From NCBI RefSeq assembly GCF_003864295.1, contig NZ_BDQK01000001.1, positions 62,001 to 126,000 of the forward strand: 64,000 nucleotides of DNA. The letters are read 5' to 3'. This document shows positions 8,402 through 17,055 of the stretch, piece by piece (the stretch's first letter is position 1; the number at the start of each line of letters is the position of its first letter). Made by a program: the position numbers and the translations under genes. The notes below the pieces were generated by a model. It searched no databases and was not told the DNA's origin. It saw only the letters and a list, made by a program, of their open reading frames with translations. This DNA is from Aphanothece sacrum FPU1. GTDB taxonomy: Bacteria > Cyanobacteriota > Cyanobacteriia > Cyanobacteriales > Microcystaceae.

Positions 8402-9799
8402 ATGACTGATATTACTAACTATAAAAATATTCTAACTGACTTAATTAAACTTTACCGCGATCGCGTGGATTTCCTAGCGATTCGTCTAGAAACCTCTGAA
8501 GGAACAAATATTATGTTGCGCGGTGACAAAATAGAAACCCTCAGCGAAGGAATTTCTAAAGGCGGACAAGTCAGAGCGTGTTATAAAGGAGGATGGGGTT
8601 TTGCTGCTTTCAATGAACTCTCAACCCTCTCCCAACGAGTAGAAGAAGCCATCATTGCAGCGCGACTCGTCGGAGAGGACGAAACCCTGCTGGCCCCAGT
8701 TGAACCCGTTGAAATAACCTGTCAGTTACCCTTCACCGGAACCGATCCCCGTTTGGTTCCCCTGGCGCAAAAAAAGGCACTATGTGACCATTATAATAAC
8801 ATTCTACGTCAAGTTAGCGACAAAATCACTACTACTTCGGTAAGATATGGTGATAGTACCCAAAAGATTCTCCTAGCAACCTCAGACGACGTTTTAATCG
8901 AACAATCTTGGGCTGATCTAGAAATGCGTTTTTCCGCAACTGCCAGAAATGGGGAAACCGTGCAAACCGGACGAGAAACCACCGGATCTCGGCGCGGATA
9001 CGAAGATTTAACCCAATGGGAACAACAGGTAGAAGAAGCAGCTAAACGTGCCGTCAATGCCCTAATTTTGCCCCCTGTAAAGGGCAATAACTACACAGTG
9101 GTGATCGACCCCGTTTTAACAGGTTTGTTCGTTCATGAGGCATTTGGCCACCTCTCAGAAGCCGATATGTTATACGAAAATCCTGATTTATTAGAGGTCA
9201 TGAGTATGGGACGACGGTTTGGCCCAGATAACCTACAAATTTTTGACGGGGCGGCCCCCCAAGGCCATCGTGGCAGTTATTTTTATGATGATGAAGGAGT
9301 AGCGGCCACGACAACTCAATTAATAGAAAATGGGGTATTAGTCGGACGTTTACATTCTCGTGAAACGGCGGGAAAATTAGAAGAAAAACCCACAGGAAAT
9401 GCCCGTTGTTTGAATTATCATTATCCTCCTATTGTGAGAATGACTAATACTTGGATCGAACGGGGAAAAACTCCTGTTGAGGATTTATTTGTTGATATTA
9501 AAGAAGGGGTTTATGCAAAAAATTGGTTAGGGGGGATGACCAATGGAGAGATGTTTACTTTTAGTGCTGGTGAAGCTTGGATGATCAGAGATGGGAAAAT
9601 TTCTGAACCAGTCAGAGATGTTACTTTATCGGGCAATGTGTTTAAAACTCTGGCAAATATTGAAGCGATCGGCGATGATTTTTATTGGGATGAATCAGGG
9701 GGTTGTGGTAAAGGTGGACAAAGTGGTTTACCTGTTGGTTGTGGGGGCCCCAGTTTACGCATTAAAGAGGTAATGGTGGGGGGAGAAGCTACCGAATAA
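8402..9799 (+). CDS. tldD: metalloprotease TldD
   Basis: This 465-residue protein is the TldD subunit of the TldD/PmbA(TldE) protease, which in other bacteria degrades unfolded peptides, matures microcin B17 and processes modified peptides. The zinc motif HEAFGH (HExxxH) lies near residues 245-250, and the Gly/Cys-rich end (GGCGKGGQSGLPVGCGG) supplies the last ligand region. A TTG three codons upstream also reads in frame, but the ATG at 8402 is the better start. The PmbA partner is not in the window. A GGTGGGCA/TGCCCACC hairpin 14 bases after the stop may end the transcript. Confidence 0.92.
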   Translation: MTDITNYKNILTDLIKLYRDRVDFLAIRLETSEGTNIMLRGDKIETLSEGISKGGQVRACYKGGWGFAAFNELSTLSQRVEEAIIAARLVGEDETLLAPVEPVEITCQLPFTGTDPRLVPLAQKKALCDHYNNILRQVSDKITTTSVRYGDSTQKILLATSDDVLIEQSWADLEMRFSATARNGETVQTGRETTGSRRGYEDLTQWEQQVEEAAKRAVNALILPPVKGNNYTVVIDPVLTGLFVHEAFGHLSEADMLYENPDLLEVMSMGRRFGPDNLQIFDGAAPQGHRGSYFYDDEGVAATTTQLIENGVLVGRLHSRETAGKLEEKPTGNARCLNYHYPPIVRMTNTWIERGKTPVEDLFVDIKEGVYAKNWLGGMTNGEMFTFSAGEAWMIRDGKISEPVRDVTLSGNVFKTLANIEAIGDDFYWDESGGCGKGGQSGLPVGCGGPSLRIKEVMVGGEATE

Positions 9800-10119
9800 T
9801 CAATGATTGTAGGGTGGGCAATGCCCACCTTAGTTCAAGAATTATTCGCTCAGAATATCGGTAAAACTGTCACTCGTTTTAAAATGCGTTGACCCCTACT
9901 TTGATATTTTTTGCGGTTATTTCATAATATAAAATTTAGCAAATAATTCAAGTAAATTAAACTCTAAAACCAACTGAACTGTCTTTATTTAAAATACTTT
10001 CTAAAATCTTAAACTTATTATCACTAGCAGCCAGAAAAAACCGTTACTATGATCTTAAATCCCATCAATCGGGAATATTATCCGAAAAAGTAGGCTATTT
10101 TTATCAGACTCAAACAACA
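9800..10119. other. 320-base gap between tldD and trpB
   Basis: It holds the interspersed hairpin GGTGGGCA-a-TGCCCACC (9813-9829), a GTTGACCCCTAC repeat end near 9888-9899, and AT-rich sequence before trpB. I see no small gene. The same hairpin recurs after trpB (11385-11401) and, degenerate, at 40633. Confidence 0.6.
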
Positions 10120-11361
10120 ATGACCACAACACCCATTACCTCAAAATCCGCAACCCCTACCCAATATCCCGATGAATTAGGACGTTTTGGTCGCTATGGC
10201 GGGAAATATGTCCCAGAAACCCTAATGCCCGCCCTAAGCGAACTAGAAACCGCTTATAATCGTTATAAAAATGATTCCGACTTTCAACAAGAATTAACCG
10301 GATTATTGCGCGATTATGTAGGACGGCCTAGCCCCTTATACCTTGCCGAACGTCTTACTACCCATTATGCTCGTCCTGATGGCACTGGAGCGCAAATTTA
10401 CCTCAAACGAGAAGATTTAAACCATACAGGGGCCCATAAAATTAATAACGCCCTCGGACAGGTACTTTTAGCAAAACGCATGGGTAAACAACGTATTATC
10501 GCCGAAACTGGGGCCGGTCAACACGGAGTCGCTACGGCTACGGTTTGCGCTCGTTTTGGCTTAAAATGTGTCATTTATATGGGAGTTCAAGACATTGAAC
10601 GACAAAAATTAAATGTTTTTCGCATGAAATTATTGGGGGCCACCGTTCAACCCGTGGCCGCAGGAACCGGAACCCTCAAAGATGCAACTTCAGAAGCAAT
10701 ACGAGATTGGGTAACGAATGTAGAAACGACTCACTATATTTTAGGATCTGTGGCGGGCCCTCATCCCTATCCCATGATAGTACGGGATTTTCATCGGGTG
10801 ATTGGAGTTGAAACCCGTTCTCAATGTTTAGAAAAATGGGGCAGTTTACCCGATATTCTCCTCGCTTGTGTGGGTGGTGGTTCTAATGCCATGGGACTAT
10901 TTTATGAGTTTCTGCCCGATACCTCAGTACGTTTAATTGGGGTAGAGGCAGCAGGAGAAAGTATCGTCTCCGGTAAACACGCGGCCACCTTAACCCAAGG
11001 TCGTCCAGGGGTATTACATGGGGCCATGAGTTATTTATTACAAGATCAAGAAGGCCAAATCATTGAAGCTCATTCTATCAGTGCGGGTTTAGATTATCCT
11101 GGAGTTGGCCCGGAACATAGTTATCTTAAAGATAATAATCGCGCCGAATATTATAGTATTACCGATGAACAAGCGATCGCGGCTTTTCAACGTTTATCTC
11201 AATTAGAGGGCATTATTCCGGCCTTAGAAACTTCTCATGCGATCGCTTATCTCGAAACCCTTTGTCCACAATTACAAGGAAGTCCTCGTATTATTATAAA
11301 TTGTTCAGGACGGGGGGATAAAGATGTACAAACGGTGGCAAAATATTTGGGGAATGAATAA
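10120..11361 (+). CDS. trpB: tryptophan synthase beta chain
   Basis: TrpB joins indole and serine to make tryptophan, with PLP as cofactor. The 413-residue length is standard. The PLP lysine is K107 in [13 protein letters not shown], the [10 protein letters not shown] motif follows at 129-138, and the phosphate-binding GGGSNA lies further on. The N-terminal 20 residues are a short, non-conserved lead. trpA is not adjacent, as is usual in cyanobacteria where trp genes are scattered. The gene stands alone, flanked on both sides by copies of the GTGGGCA hairpin. Confidence 0.97.
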   Translation: MTTTPITSKSATPTQYPDELGRFGRYGGKYVPETLMPALSELETAYNRYKNDSDFQQELTGLLRDYVGRPSPLYLAERLTTHYARPDGTGAQIYLKREDLNHTGAHKINNALGQVLLAKRMGKQRIIAETGAGQHGVATATVCARFGLKCVIYMGVQDIERQKLNVFRMKLLGATVQPVAAGTGTLKDATSEAIRDWVTNVETTHYILGSVAGPHPYPMIVRDFHRVIGVETRSQCLEKWGSLPDILLACVGGGSNAMGLFYEFLPDTSVRLIGVEAAGESIVSGKHAATLTQGRPGVLHGAMSYLLQDQEGQIIEAHSISAGLDYPGVGPEHSYLKDNNRAEYYSITDEQAIAAFQRLSQLEGIIPALETSHAIAYLETLCPQLQGSPRIIINCSGRGDKDVQTVAKYLGNE

Positions 11362-11384
11362 GAAATAGGGTAAAACATGGTTAA

Positions 11385-11401
11385 GGTGGGCATTGCCCAC
11401 C
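11385..11401. repeat. GTGGGCA hairpin after trpB
   Basis: GGTGGGCA-t-TGCCCACC forms an 8-bp stem 24 bases after the trpB stop. It matches the hairpin at 9813-9829. It may act as a 3' end signal, but there is no T-run after it. Confidence 0.6.
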
Positions 11402-11471
11402 CTACAAATTAGGTAGTCAAGTTAATATGTAGAGTAGTATTTTCACTATGTTTTGAGTCCTTAAATAAATC

Positions 11472-12584
11472 ATGAAAAAACTACAGTTAATCCTACTGGT
11501 GAGCCTTTTGGCTTTCACTTCAGGGGGATGTGGACTGTTTGGAGAGTCAGAAGAGGAAAAACCACCAGTACCGGAAAACTCTCCTCCAGATTCTTCAATC
11601 AAACCGCCCCAAAAGCAAGCATTTGAGCCAAAAATACCGTCTACAAATGGTGCTATCTATCCTTTAATTCCTTCTACGAGTCCTAATGAACGCAAACAGG
11701 AAGTCCAGGCAGGACGAGATAACCCCTTTGCTGTGATTGCCATTAAACCTGTAATTAAATCTAAGGTTGCCACTAATGGAGTGGTTGATCCCAAACGCTT
11801 GTGTCAAGTTGAAGCACAACCCCCGACTAATGTAGCTCAAGCCGATGGTACTCCCCCTCAAGCCGATGGTGCTGCTCAAGCGGTTGAACCTCCTCCCCTT
11901 CCCCCTCCTCTCCCTCCTATTCCTAATGAGGCCAGAGGGGTTGTGGTATCCGGGGTACTCAGTCTCAGTGGAACACCTGTTGCTATTGTTCAAGCTCCTG
12001 GAGAAAAGGTAGCTCGTCAGGTAACAAAGGGTGCTGTTCTCTCCAATGGGTTAGTATTAGTTAAAGGAATTAATGCTAATGTGCCTAAACCTTACGTCAT
12101 TTTGCAACAATATGGGGTAGACGTGCCTAGATTCGTAGGACAAGAACCTGAAGAACCTGTGGCCCCTCCTGCTCCTGCTACTCCTAAACCTAAAACTGGT
12201 GCAGCACCTCAAGCACCCAAAGCACCCCAAGCACCCAAAGCAGCAACACCTCCACCTGGCCCTAATGGGTTTGGTAAGGTGAAGAATTTAATTCTTGTTA
12301 CCTTAAATATAGGTCAAGTAGTGTTAGGAGAAAAAGAGACTGGCTCTAATATTAGAGCTAGTGGGATTCTTTGTAATGATGGTTATTCAACGATTAAAGT
12401 TGGAGAACTGTTATTACAGGTAGAAGATAAGAACACTAATGTTGTCATCGATAGTTTTAAGATTGGGTTAGGTCAATCTTATCTTCTTCAATCAGGACAA
12501 AAAGCAGAGTTTGACGGCAATATTCCTAAACTGCGGGGTCGTAAACGGGGAGATGTTAACATTAAGCTAGTTGGCTGGAATTAA
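11472..12584 (+). CDS. proline-rich lipoprotein with a PilP-like region
   Basis: The 370-residue product has a lipoprotein signal peptide (MKKLQLILLVSLLAFTSGGC; lipid-bearing Cys20), so it should be anchored in a membrane facing the periplasm. Residues 75-85 (AGRDNPFAVIA) and 146-205, with GVVVSGVLSLSGTPVAIVQ and a GLVLVKGI step, resemble the pattern of PilP/GspC-type assembly proteins: an 'RxDPF' motif followed by a small beta domain. This similarity is my reading, not a database match. Two proline/alanine-rich linkers (about 115-145 and 225-265) flank it. The last 100 residues form a separate beta-like domain. No pilus gene is adjacent. Confidence 0.65.
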   Translation: MKKLQLILLVSLLAFTSGGCGLFGESEEEKPPVPENSPPDSSIKPPQKQAFEPKIPSTNGAIYPLIPSTSPNERKQEVQAGRDNPFAVIAIKPVIKSKVATNGVVDPKRLCQVEAQPPTNVAQADGTPPQADGAAQAVEPPPLPPPLPPIPNEARGVVVSGVLSLSGTPVAIVQAPGEKVARQVTKGAVLSNGLVLVKGINANVPKPYVILQQYGVDVPRFVGQEPEEPVAPPAPATPKPKTGAAPQAPKAPQAPKAATPPPGPNGFGKVKNLILVTLNIGQVVLGEKETGSNIRASGILCNDGYSTIKVGELLLQVEDKNTNVVIDSFKIGLGQSYLLQSGQKAEFDGNIPKLRGRKRGDVNIKLVGWN

Positions 12585-12630
12585 TTTGAGTTATCGTTAA
12601 AAACACCGTTGAGAAGGGAAATGAAGCATC

Positions 12631-12903
12631 ATGAAATCACAAAAAGAACAGATTACTTATCCTAATTTACCTTTAGCTATTTATCGAGAAATAGCGGCTC
12701 ATTTGCGTCAGATTAAGGATATTAATACTGAATTAATTCCCCAGAAATCTCAACAGTTTGATTACGCTCAAAGTCAGGTAGATAGTTTACACATTCACTA
12801 TCGGGTTAATTTTGATAGTTCAGAAAAACAACAAGTAAAGGCGATTCTAGATTACTATGCTCAACGCTATGGTGCATATGAGCGAAACGTTTTAGACTCT
12901 TAG
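12631..12903 (+). CDS. conserved hypothetical protein (90 aa)
   Basis: I do not recognise a named family. The protein is predicted to be soluble and mostly alpha-beta, with a core like LAIYREIAAHLRQI and a C-terminal helix (KQQVKAILDYYAQRYGAYE). It looks like a compact cyanobacterial protein that may sense or bind a partner. The leader GAAATGAAGCATC before its ATG is similar to the one before the antitoxin gene 400 bases downstream (GGGAATCCGAGCATC). It reads in the same direction as the preceding lipoprotein gene, 46 bases after its stop. Confidence 0.6.
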   Translation: MKSQKEQITYPNLPLAIYREIAAHLRQIKDINTELIPQKSQQFDYAQSQVDSLHIHYRVNFDSSEKQQVKAILDYYAQRYGAYERNVLDS

Positions 12904-13041
12904 ATTAATTTCTGACGACTCCTCACGCTTTTTTATTTTTATTAAATGCTTATCCTAAATAAAACTCCTAGTTGACTAAGAGAAAAACACCCACAAATAT
13001 TTAATCTATTTATTACTTATTAGACAGGGAATCCGAGCATC

Positions 13042-13272
13042 ATGAATACAACACAAATGCGAAATCAACTTAAACAATATATTGACCAACTTTCCCCTGA
13101 AAGCTTAGAAATGGTTACTGATTTTGTCACAAATTTAGTCAATCAAGACAATGATGATGCGACAGAGGAATTATTACAAATAGTCGGATTTCAAGAAGCT
13201 TTTGAGAAGGGAAAACAACAAATTAAAGAAGGGAAAGTTAAAGATTGGAGAACGATTCGAGATGATGTATAG
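13042..13272 (+). CDS. RelB-type antitoxin
   Basis: This 76-residue protein is followed by, and overlaps, a RelE-type gene, which identifies it as the antitoxin by context. It starts with a helical, probable dimerisation/DNA-binding part (LKQYIDQLSPESLEMVTDFV) and ends with a charged helix (EAFEKGKQQIKEGKVKDW) of the kind that wraps the toxin. It would neutralise the toxin and repress its own promoter, as known for the family. The sequence itself is not a strong family match. Confidence 0.75.
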   Translation: MNTTQMRNQLKQYIDQLSPESLEMVTDFVTNLVNQDNDDATEELLQIVGFQEAFEKGKQQIKEGKVKDWRTIRDDV

Positions 13273-13525
13273 GGTACAATTATCACTAGAAGCAGAAAAA
13301 GCTTATACTAATGCTAATACTGCCCTAGTTAAGAAGTTAGCAAGATGTTTTGAAATACTTGAGAAAAATCCCCGTTTTCACCCCAATATTAAACCCTTAA
13401 AGGGCAACTATTTAGGGTATTACCGTTATCGAGTTGGAGATTATCGAGTTGTTTATTCTGTGGATGATCAAGTCATGTTAGTAAATGTTATTGTCATTAC
13501 TCATCGTAGCAGAGTTTATGAGTAA
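13262..13525 (+). CDS. RelE/ParE-type toxin
   Basis: The 87-residue protein has the RelE fold pattern: YRVQLSLEAEKAY at the start, PLKGNYLGYYRYRVGDYRVVY in the middle (20 residues of core, with the arginines expected to contact RNA) and VIVITHRSRVYE at the end. RelE toxins cleave mRNA on the ribosome; ParE relatives poison gyrase. The start ATG at 13262 (or 13265) overlaps the antitoxin stop by about 10 bases, which implies coupled translation. The 3' end overlaps the opposing DUF3153 gene by 10 bases. Confidence 0.85.
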   Translation: MMYRVQLSLEAEKAYTNANTALVKKLARCFEILEKNPRFHPNIKPLKGNYLGYYRYRVGDYRVVYSVDDQVMLVNVIVITHRSRVYE

Positions 13526-14316
13526 TTAATTCCCGGAAATCTTCGATACTTAGCTAAAAATCCCAATAACATTAAGAAAATAATGCCAACTGTTCCCAAA
13601 CCTAAGTAACTGGGAACCCAAAATGAAGCAGTAATAATATTAATTTGACCAGGTTTTAATTGCCAAACTAATTGATTTTCTGATTCGGTTAAATTCAAAG
13701 GTTGTGATTCTTGATCTGTGACAATATTATTAAGTCCCCAAGGCGCATTTAAAGCAAATTCTAAATCAACTAATGATCCCGGACTAATAATAATATTACC
13801 TTGTTTAGATAACACTCCTAATGCACGTAAATCTACTTGGATATTTAAACGATTTTGCTCAAAGAATAACCAGTTACTTTGCTTAATTGACATTTCTGCT
13901 TTAAGTTGTACTAAATCAGAATTATCTTCCTGTAAAGCTTGAGTAACTTTAGTCAACTTAGGATTAAAGAATTCATTAAACTTATCCGTTAATTCCCGTC
14001 CATTACTAAAAGGAATAGTCACAATTAATTCTTGTCCTGAAACTCGTTTTGTTCTTCCTTGAAGTAGTTTAGACCGATTTTCAATACTATCTAACCATTT
14101 ATTCGCTTCTGTTTCACTTAAACTGGTTAACTGTTCTGATAAGCGAATATGTTGCACAATTTCGCCACGATGTTGTTGATAAAAATTAACCCCAACATCA
14201 TAACGAACACAACCACTTAACAAGGTTAATAACCCTAAAAAAAGCGGCATAAATAATGATAAAAATGAGCGTCCGAATCCTGATTTGCTATTCATACTTG
14301 ATAGTGAATTGTCCAT
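13516..14316 (-). CDS. DUF3153 family lipoprotein
   Basis: This 266-residue protein has a hydrophobic signal (about residues 19-35) ending in LLSGC, so Cys36 should carry lipid. A second membrane helix lies near the C-terminus (LGTVGIIFLMLLGFLAKYR, about 239-257). The beta-rich middle with YDVGVNFYQQHRGEIVQHI matches DUF3153, a family found in cyanobacteria and plastids, function unknown. The stop codon overlaps the end of the converging RelE-type toxin gene. The ATG lies only 17 bases from the stop of the RNB gene, so these two leftward genes may be cotranscribed. Confidence 0.8.
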   Translation of the reverse strand: MDNSLSSMNSKSGFGRSFLSLFMPLFLGLLTLLSGCVRYDVGVNFYQQHRGEIVQHIRLSEQLTSLSETEANKWLDSIENRSKLLQGRTKRVSGQELIVTIPFSNGRELTDKFNEFFNPKLTKVTQALQEDNSDLVQLKAEMSIKQSNWLFFEQNRLNIQVDLRALGVLSKQGNIIISPGSLVDLEFALNAPWGLNNIVTDQESQPLNLTESENQLVWQLKPGQINIITASFWVPSYLGLGTVGIIFLMLLGFLAKYRRFPGINYS

Positions 14317-14332
14317 TATAAATTATAAATTA

Positions 14333-16585
14333 TTAATCATCATCCCAATCATCACTTCTGGCCGTACTGCCTCCTCCTACGGTCACTAAATCAATTTGCT
14401 GACGATAATAGTCTACACTTTTTACCTCCACTTCTACCTCATCTCCTAAACGATAAGCGATACGATTTTTGCGACCGACTAAACAACCATGACGGGCCCG
14501 ATATTCATACCAATCATCTTTAAGAGAACTGACATGAACTAATCCTTCTACTAATAAATCCTCAATTTCAACAAAGAACCCATAAGATTGAACTCCTGTA
14601 ATTAATCCTCGAAAAACTTGGCCAGTTCGTTCCTTCATTTTCTCAGCTTTCTTTAACCCATCAAGATCTTTTTCTGCATCCTCAGCGATTTTTTCTCTAT
14701 CATTTAGATGAGTTACTAAAAAGTGCAAAGTTTCCTCTAAATCTTCCTGAGTTGAAGGAGGTAAAACATTCCAAGTAATTTGTCCATGACAACTACTACT
14801 ATAAAGATCAACTCCAGTTTTAGTTTGTTTAGTACGGCGATCTCGTCCCTCACTGAAAATTAGCTTCAAAATACGTTGAATTAGCAAATCACCATAACGT
14901 TGTCCCGGAGAAGCACAGTGAGTATAACAATCATCATAAACCAGTCCAAAATGTCCTCCCGGATGACTACTATATTTAGCTGATTTTAGGGTTGATTGTA
15001 ATAAATAATTTAGCACTCTGACGGCGAAAGATTGGCTAAACGCTTGAGTTAAATTATAGTAGTCTTTGGCTGAAATATTTTCTTCTGGATTTAATTTGAT
15101 ATCTAACCCTAAATTAATGGCTAATTTGCATAAGTCTTCTAATTCTTCCCCATCCGGTTCTGGTTGAATACAATAAAGGGCAGGAACAACTAAAGCTGAT
15201 AGATGTTCAGCTACACTTTTTCCGGCTAAAATGACTAATTCTGTTAATAAAGAACGAATGGGAAATGTAGAAGAAGCGACAATAACTCCTGATCTTCCTT
15301 CATCTTGGAAAGGAGATCTCGGTTCTAATTGAATTTCAAAACTTCCCCTTTGTAATCTTTGGGCTTTAACTAAGGGACTTAAGGTAAAAAAGAGTTGTTT
15401 GAGTCGTTCTACTAATGCTTCTTCTTCCGGGGCAATTTTATCTAGATTAGACAGTATTCCTTGAGTTTGTTGATAGGTCAATAAGTGATTAATATTAATC
15501 ACCGTTGGTTCAATATTAAATTCAATAATTTGACCATTTTTATCTAAGGTAATAATAACCGAAATGCTTAAAGCATCTTGTCCGACTTTGAGAGAATAAA
15601 GTTGAGTGATCGCTTCAGGAAATAAAGGTAATACTTTTTCCCCTAAAAATACCGTTGTTCCTCTTTTTCTCGCTGCTCTATCTAGAGGAGAATCAGTAGC
15701 AATATAATGGGCAATATCCGTAATATGAATGCCTAATTGCCAATGTTGAGCCTCATTTTTTTCTAAAGTAAAAGCCGTTTCAATAAAGGGTGAATGATCC
15801 CGTTTCATATCTTCCACAAAAGCAAAAGTAAGCAGCGATCGCCAGTCTTTTCGATTCGCCAGTTCTGCCGGATCAAAAGTTACTGGAAGTTTAGTTAAAG
15901 CTTTTTTAACCCCATCAGCAAACTCTTGAGGCAAATCATGTTTACAACAGACAATATCCGTATCGGCCGCTGCTTCAGCATCACTACCCAAAATACGAGT
16001 AACAATTCCCAAGGGAGGATATTCTCCAATAGGATAACGTAAGACACAAACATGAACCAAATGATTCACCGCTTGTTCTAAATTTTCCCCATTTTGTTGT
16101 AGGGCTAATTCAAATAATAAGCGATCATCAAGGGGAATAGCCCGATACTCCTCATCTTGTTTTTTTACTTGAGCAAGTAAGGAAGGATTAGCCCGTTCTA
16201 AAATTAGTCTAACCTCTCCTTCAGGAGAACGACGACGAGTGCCTTCTTTAATAATTCTTACTAAGACACGATCGCCATTCCAAGCATTACTTAAATGGGT
16301 TTCTCTGACATAAATATCTTCTGCATCTTCTTCATCTTGAATAGCAAAACAAAACCCTTTACTAGAACAGCGTAATTTAGCTTCAACTACATTAGATTCG
16401 GGTATCCGTCGGTATTTTCCCCGTTCTTTGAGCAAGATTCCCATACATTCTAAAGCATCCAAAGCAATTTGGATTTTTTCTGCATCTTCTTCATCTTCGC
16501 ACCCTAATTTCTTTTCGAGAAGTTTGGTTGCGACTAATTTATCATCAATAAAATGGGACAGAAGTGTAGCGATTGAAAATTCCAT
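14333..16585 (-). CDS. RNB-family (RNase II/R-like) protein with altered active site
   Basis: The 750-residue protein has the RNase R layout: N-terminal winged-helix-like part (1-60), cold-shock-like beta domains, RNB domain (about 245-580) and a C-terminal S1 domain (RTGQVFRGLITGVQSYGFFV, from about 650). RNB enzymes degrade RNA 3' to 5' using a cluster of aspartates. Here the region where the family has TID...KDxDDA reads TFAFVEDMKRDHSPFIETAF, so most of these aspartates are missing. SPIRRYPDL is SPGQRYGDL. The IHITDIAHYI and LDRAARKRGTTVFL parts are kept. It may be inactive as a nuclease or act as an RNA-binding protein, which is inference. The active-site change should be checked against other cyanobacterial homologues. 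Confidence 0.85.
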   Translation of the reverse strand: MEFSIATLLSHFIDDKLVATKLLEKKLGCEDEEDAEKIQIALDALECMGILLKERGKYRRIPESNVVEAKLRCSSKGFCFAIQDEEDAEDIYVRETHLSNAWNGDRVLVRIIKEGTRRRSPEGEVRLILERANPSLLAQVKKQDEEYRAIPLDDRLLFELALQQNGENLEQAVNHLVHVCVLRYPIGEYPPLGIVTRILGSDAEAAADTDIVCCKHDLPQEFADGVKKALTKLPVTFDPAELANRKDWRSLLTFAFVEDMKRDHSPFIETAFTLEKNEAQHWQLGIHITDIAHYIATDSPLDRAARKRGTTVFLGEKVLPLFPEAITQLYSLKVGQDALSISVIITLDKNGQIIEFNIEPTVININHLLTYQQTQGILSNLDKIAPEEEALVERLKQLFFTLSPLVKAQRLQRGSFEIQLEPRSPFQDEGRSGVIVASSTFPIRSLLTELVILAGKSVAEHLSALVVPALYCIQPEPDGEELEDLCKLAINLGLDIKLNPEENISAKDYYNLTQAFSQSFAVRVLNYLLQSTLKSAKYSSHPGGHFGLVYDDCYTHCASPGQRYGDLLIQRILKLIFSEGRDRRTKQTKTGVDLYSSSCHGQITWNVLPPSTQEDLEETLHFLVTHLNDREKIAEDAEKDLDGLKKAEKMKERTGQVFRGLITGVQSYGFFVEIEDLLVEGLVHVSSLKDDWYEYRARHGCLVGRKNRIAYRLGDEVEVEVKSVDYYRQQIDLVTVGGGSTARSDDWDDD

Positions 16586-17055
16586 CTATAATAGTCCTTA
16601 CTAAATGTTTGTGGGGTTCATTAGTCTGAAGATAGGAAACTTAACGGACTCACGGTGGTCATTCGTAATTAACACGACTAAACCCGCAAGATGAGAGGTT
16701 GTTAGTCAACAAGCTTATTTCTAAGCTTGGAAATACCTAGAAAAGCTATGGGGTCTTGTATAGATTCTGCTATCCCTAAAAGTGAAGTTACATCTAGGAA
16801 TGGCTATTATGTTGTAGCAGAGGCAACTCTTTTGAAGCAAAATGAGAGTTGTATCTTTGAAAAGGACGACTCCCATGAGAGATTAACCATAGCTAAGATT
16901 AGAAAAATACCCTAATCTTGGGCAGATTCTCTGCTTAAACTTATCTAGTCTTTAATTCTACCAAGAGAGGTGACACTCTGATATATTTGTGTGTTTTTGA
17001 CTTGTGGGAAACTATTGGCTATTAATAGTATATTGTAACCATTTTAGAGAAAAAT
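16586..17055. other. 470-base gap with several hairpins and no convincing gene
   Basis: The gap lies between divergent genes. It contains a perfect hairpin CAAGCTTA-tttc-TAAGCTTG (16710-16729), AAGATTA/TAATCTT (stem arms about 16895-16919) and GCAGA-ttc-TCTGC (about 16922-16934). A 62-codon frame from a TTG at 16727 (stop 16915) has no recognisable family and no good ribosome site. The dense pairing suggests a structured RNA or the decayed end of an insertion element; I cannot decide which. Confidence 0.4.
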
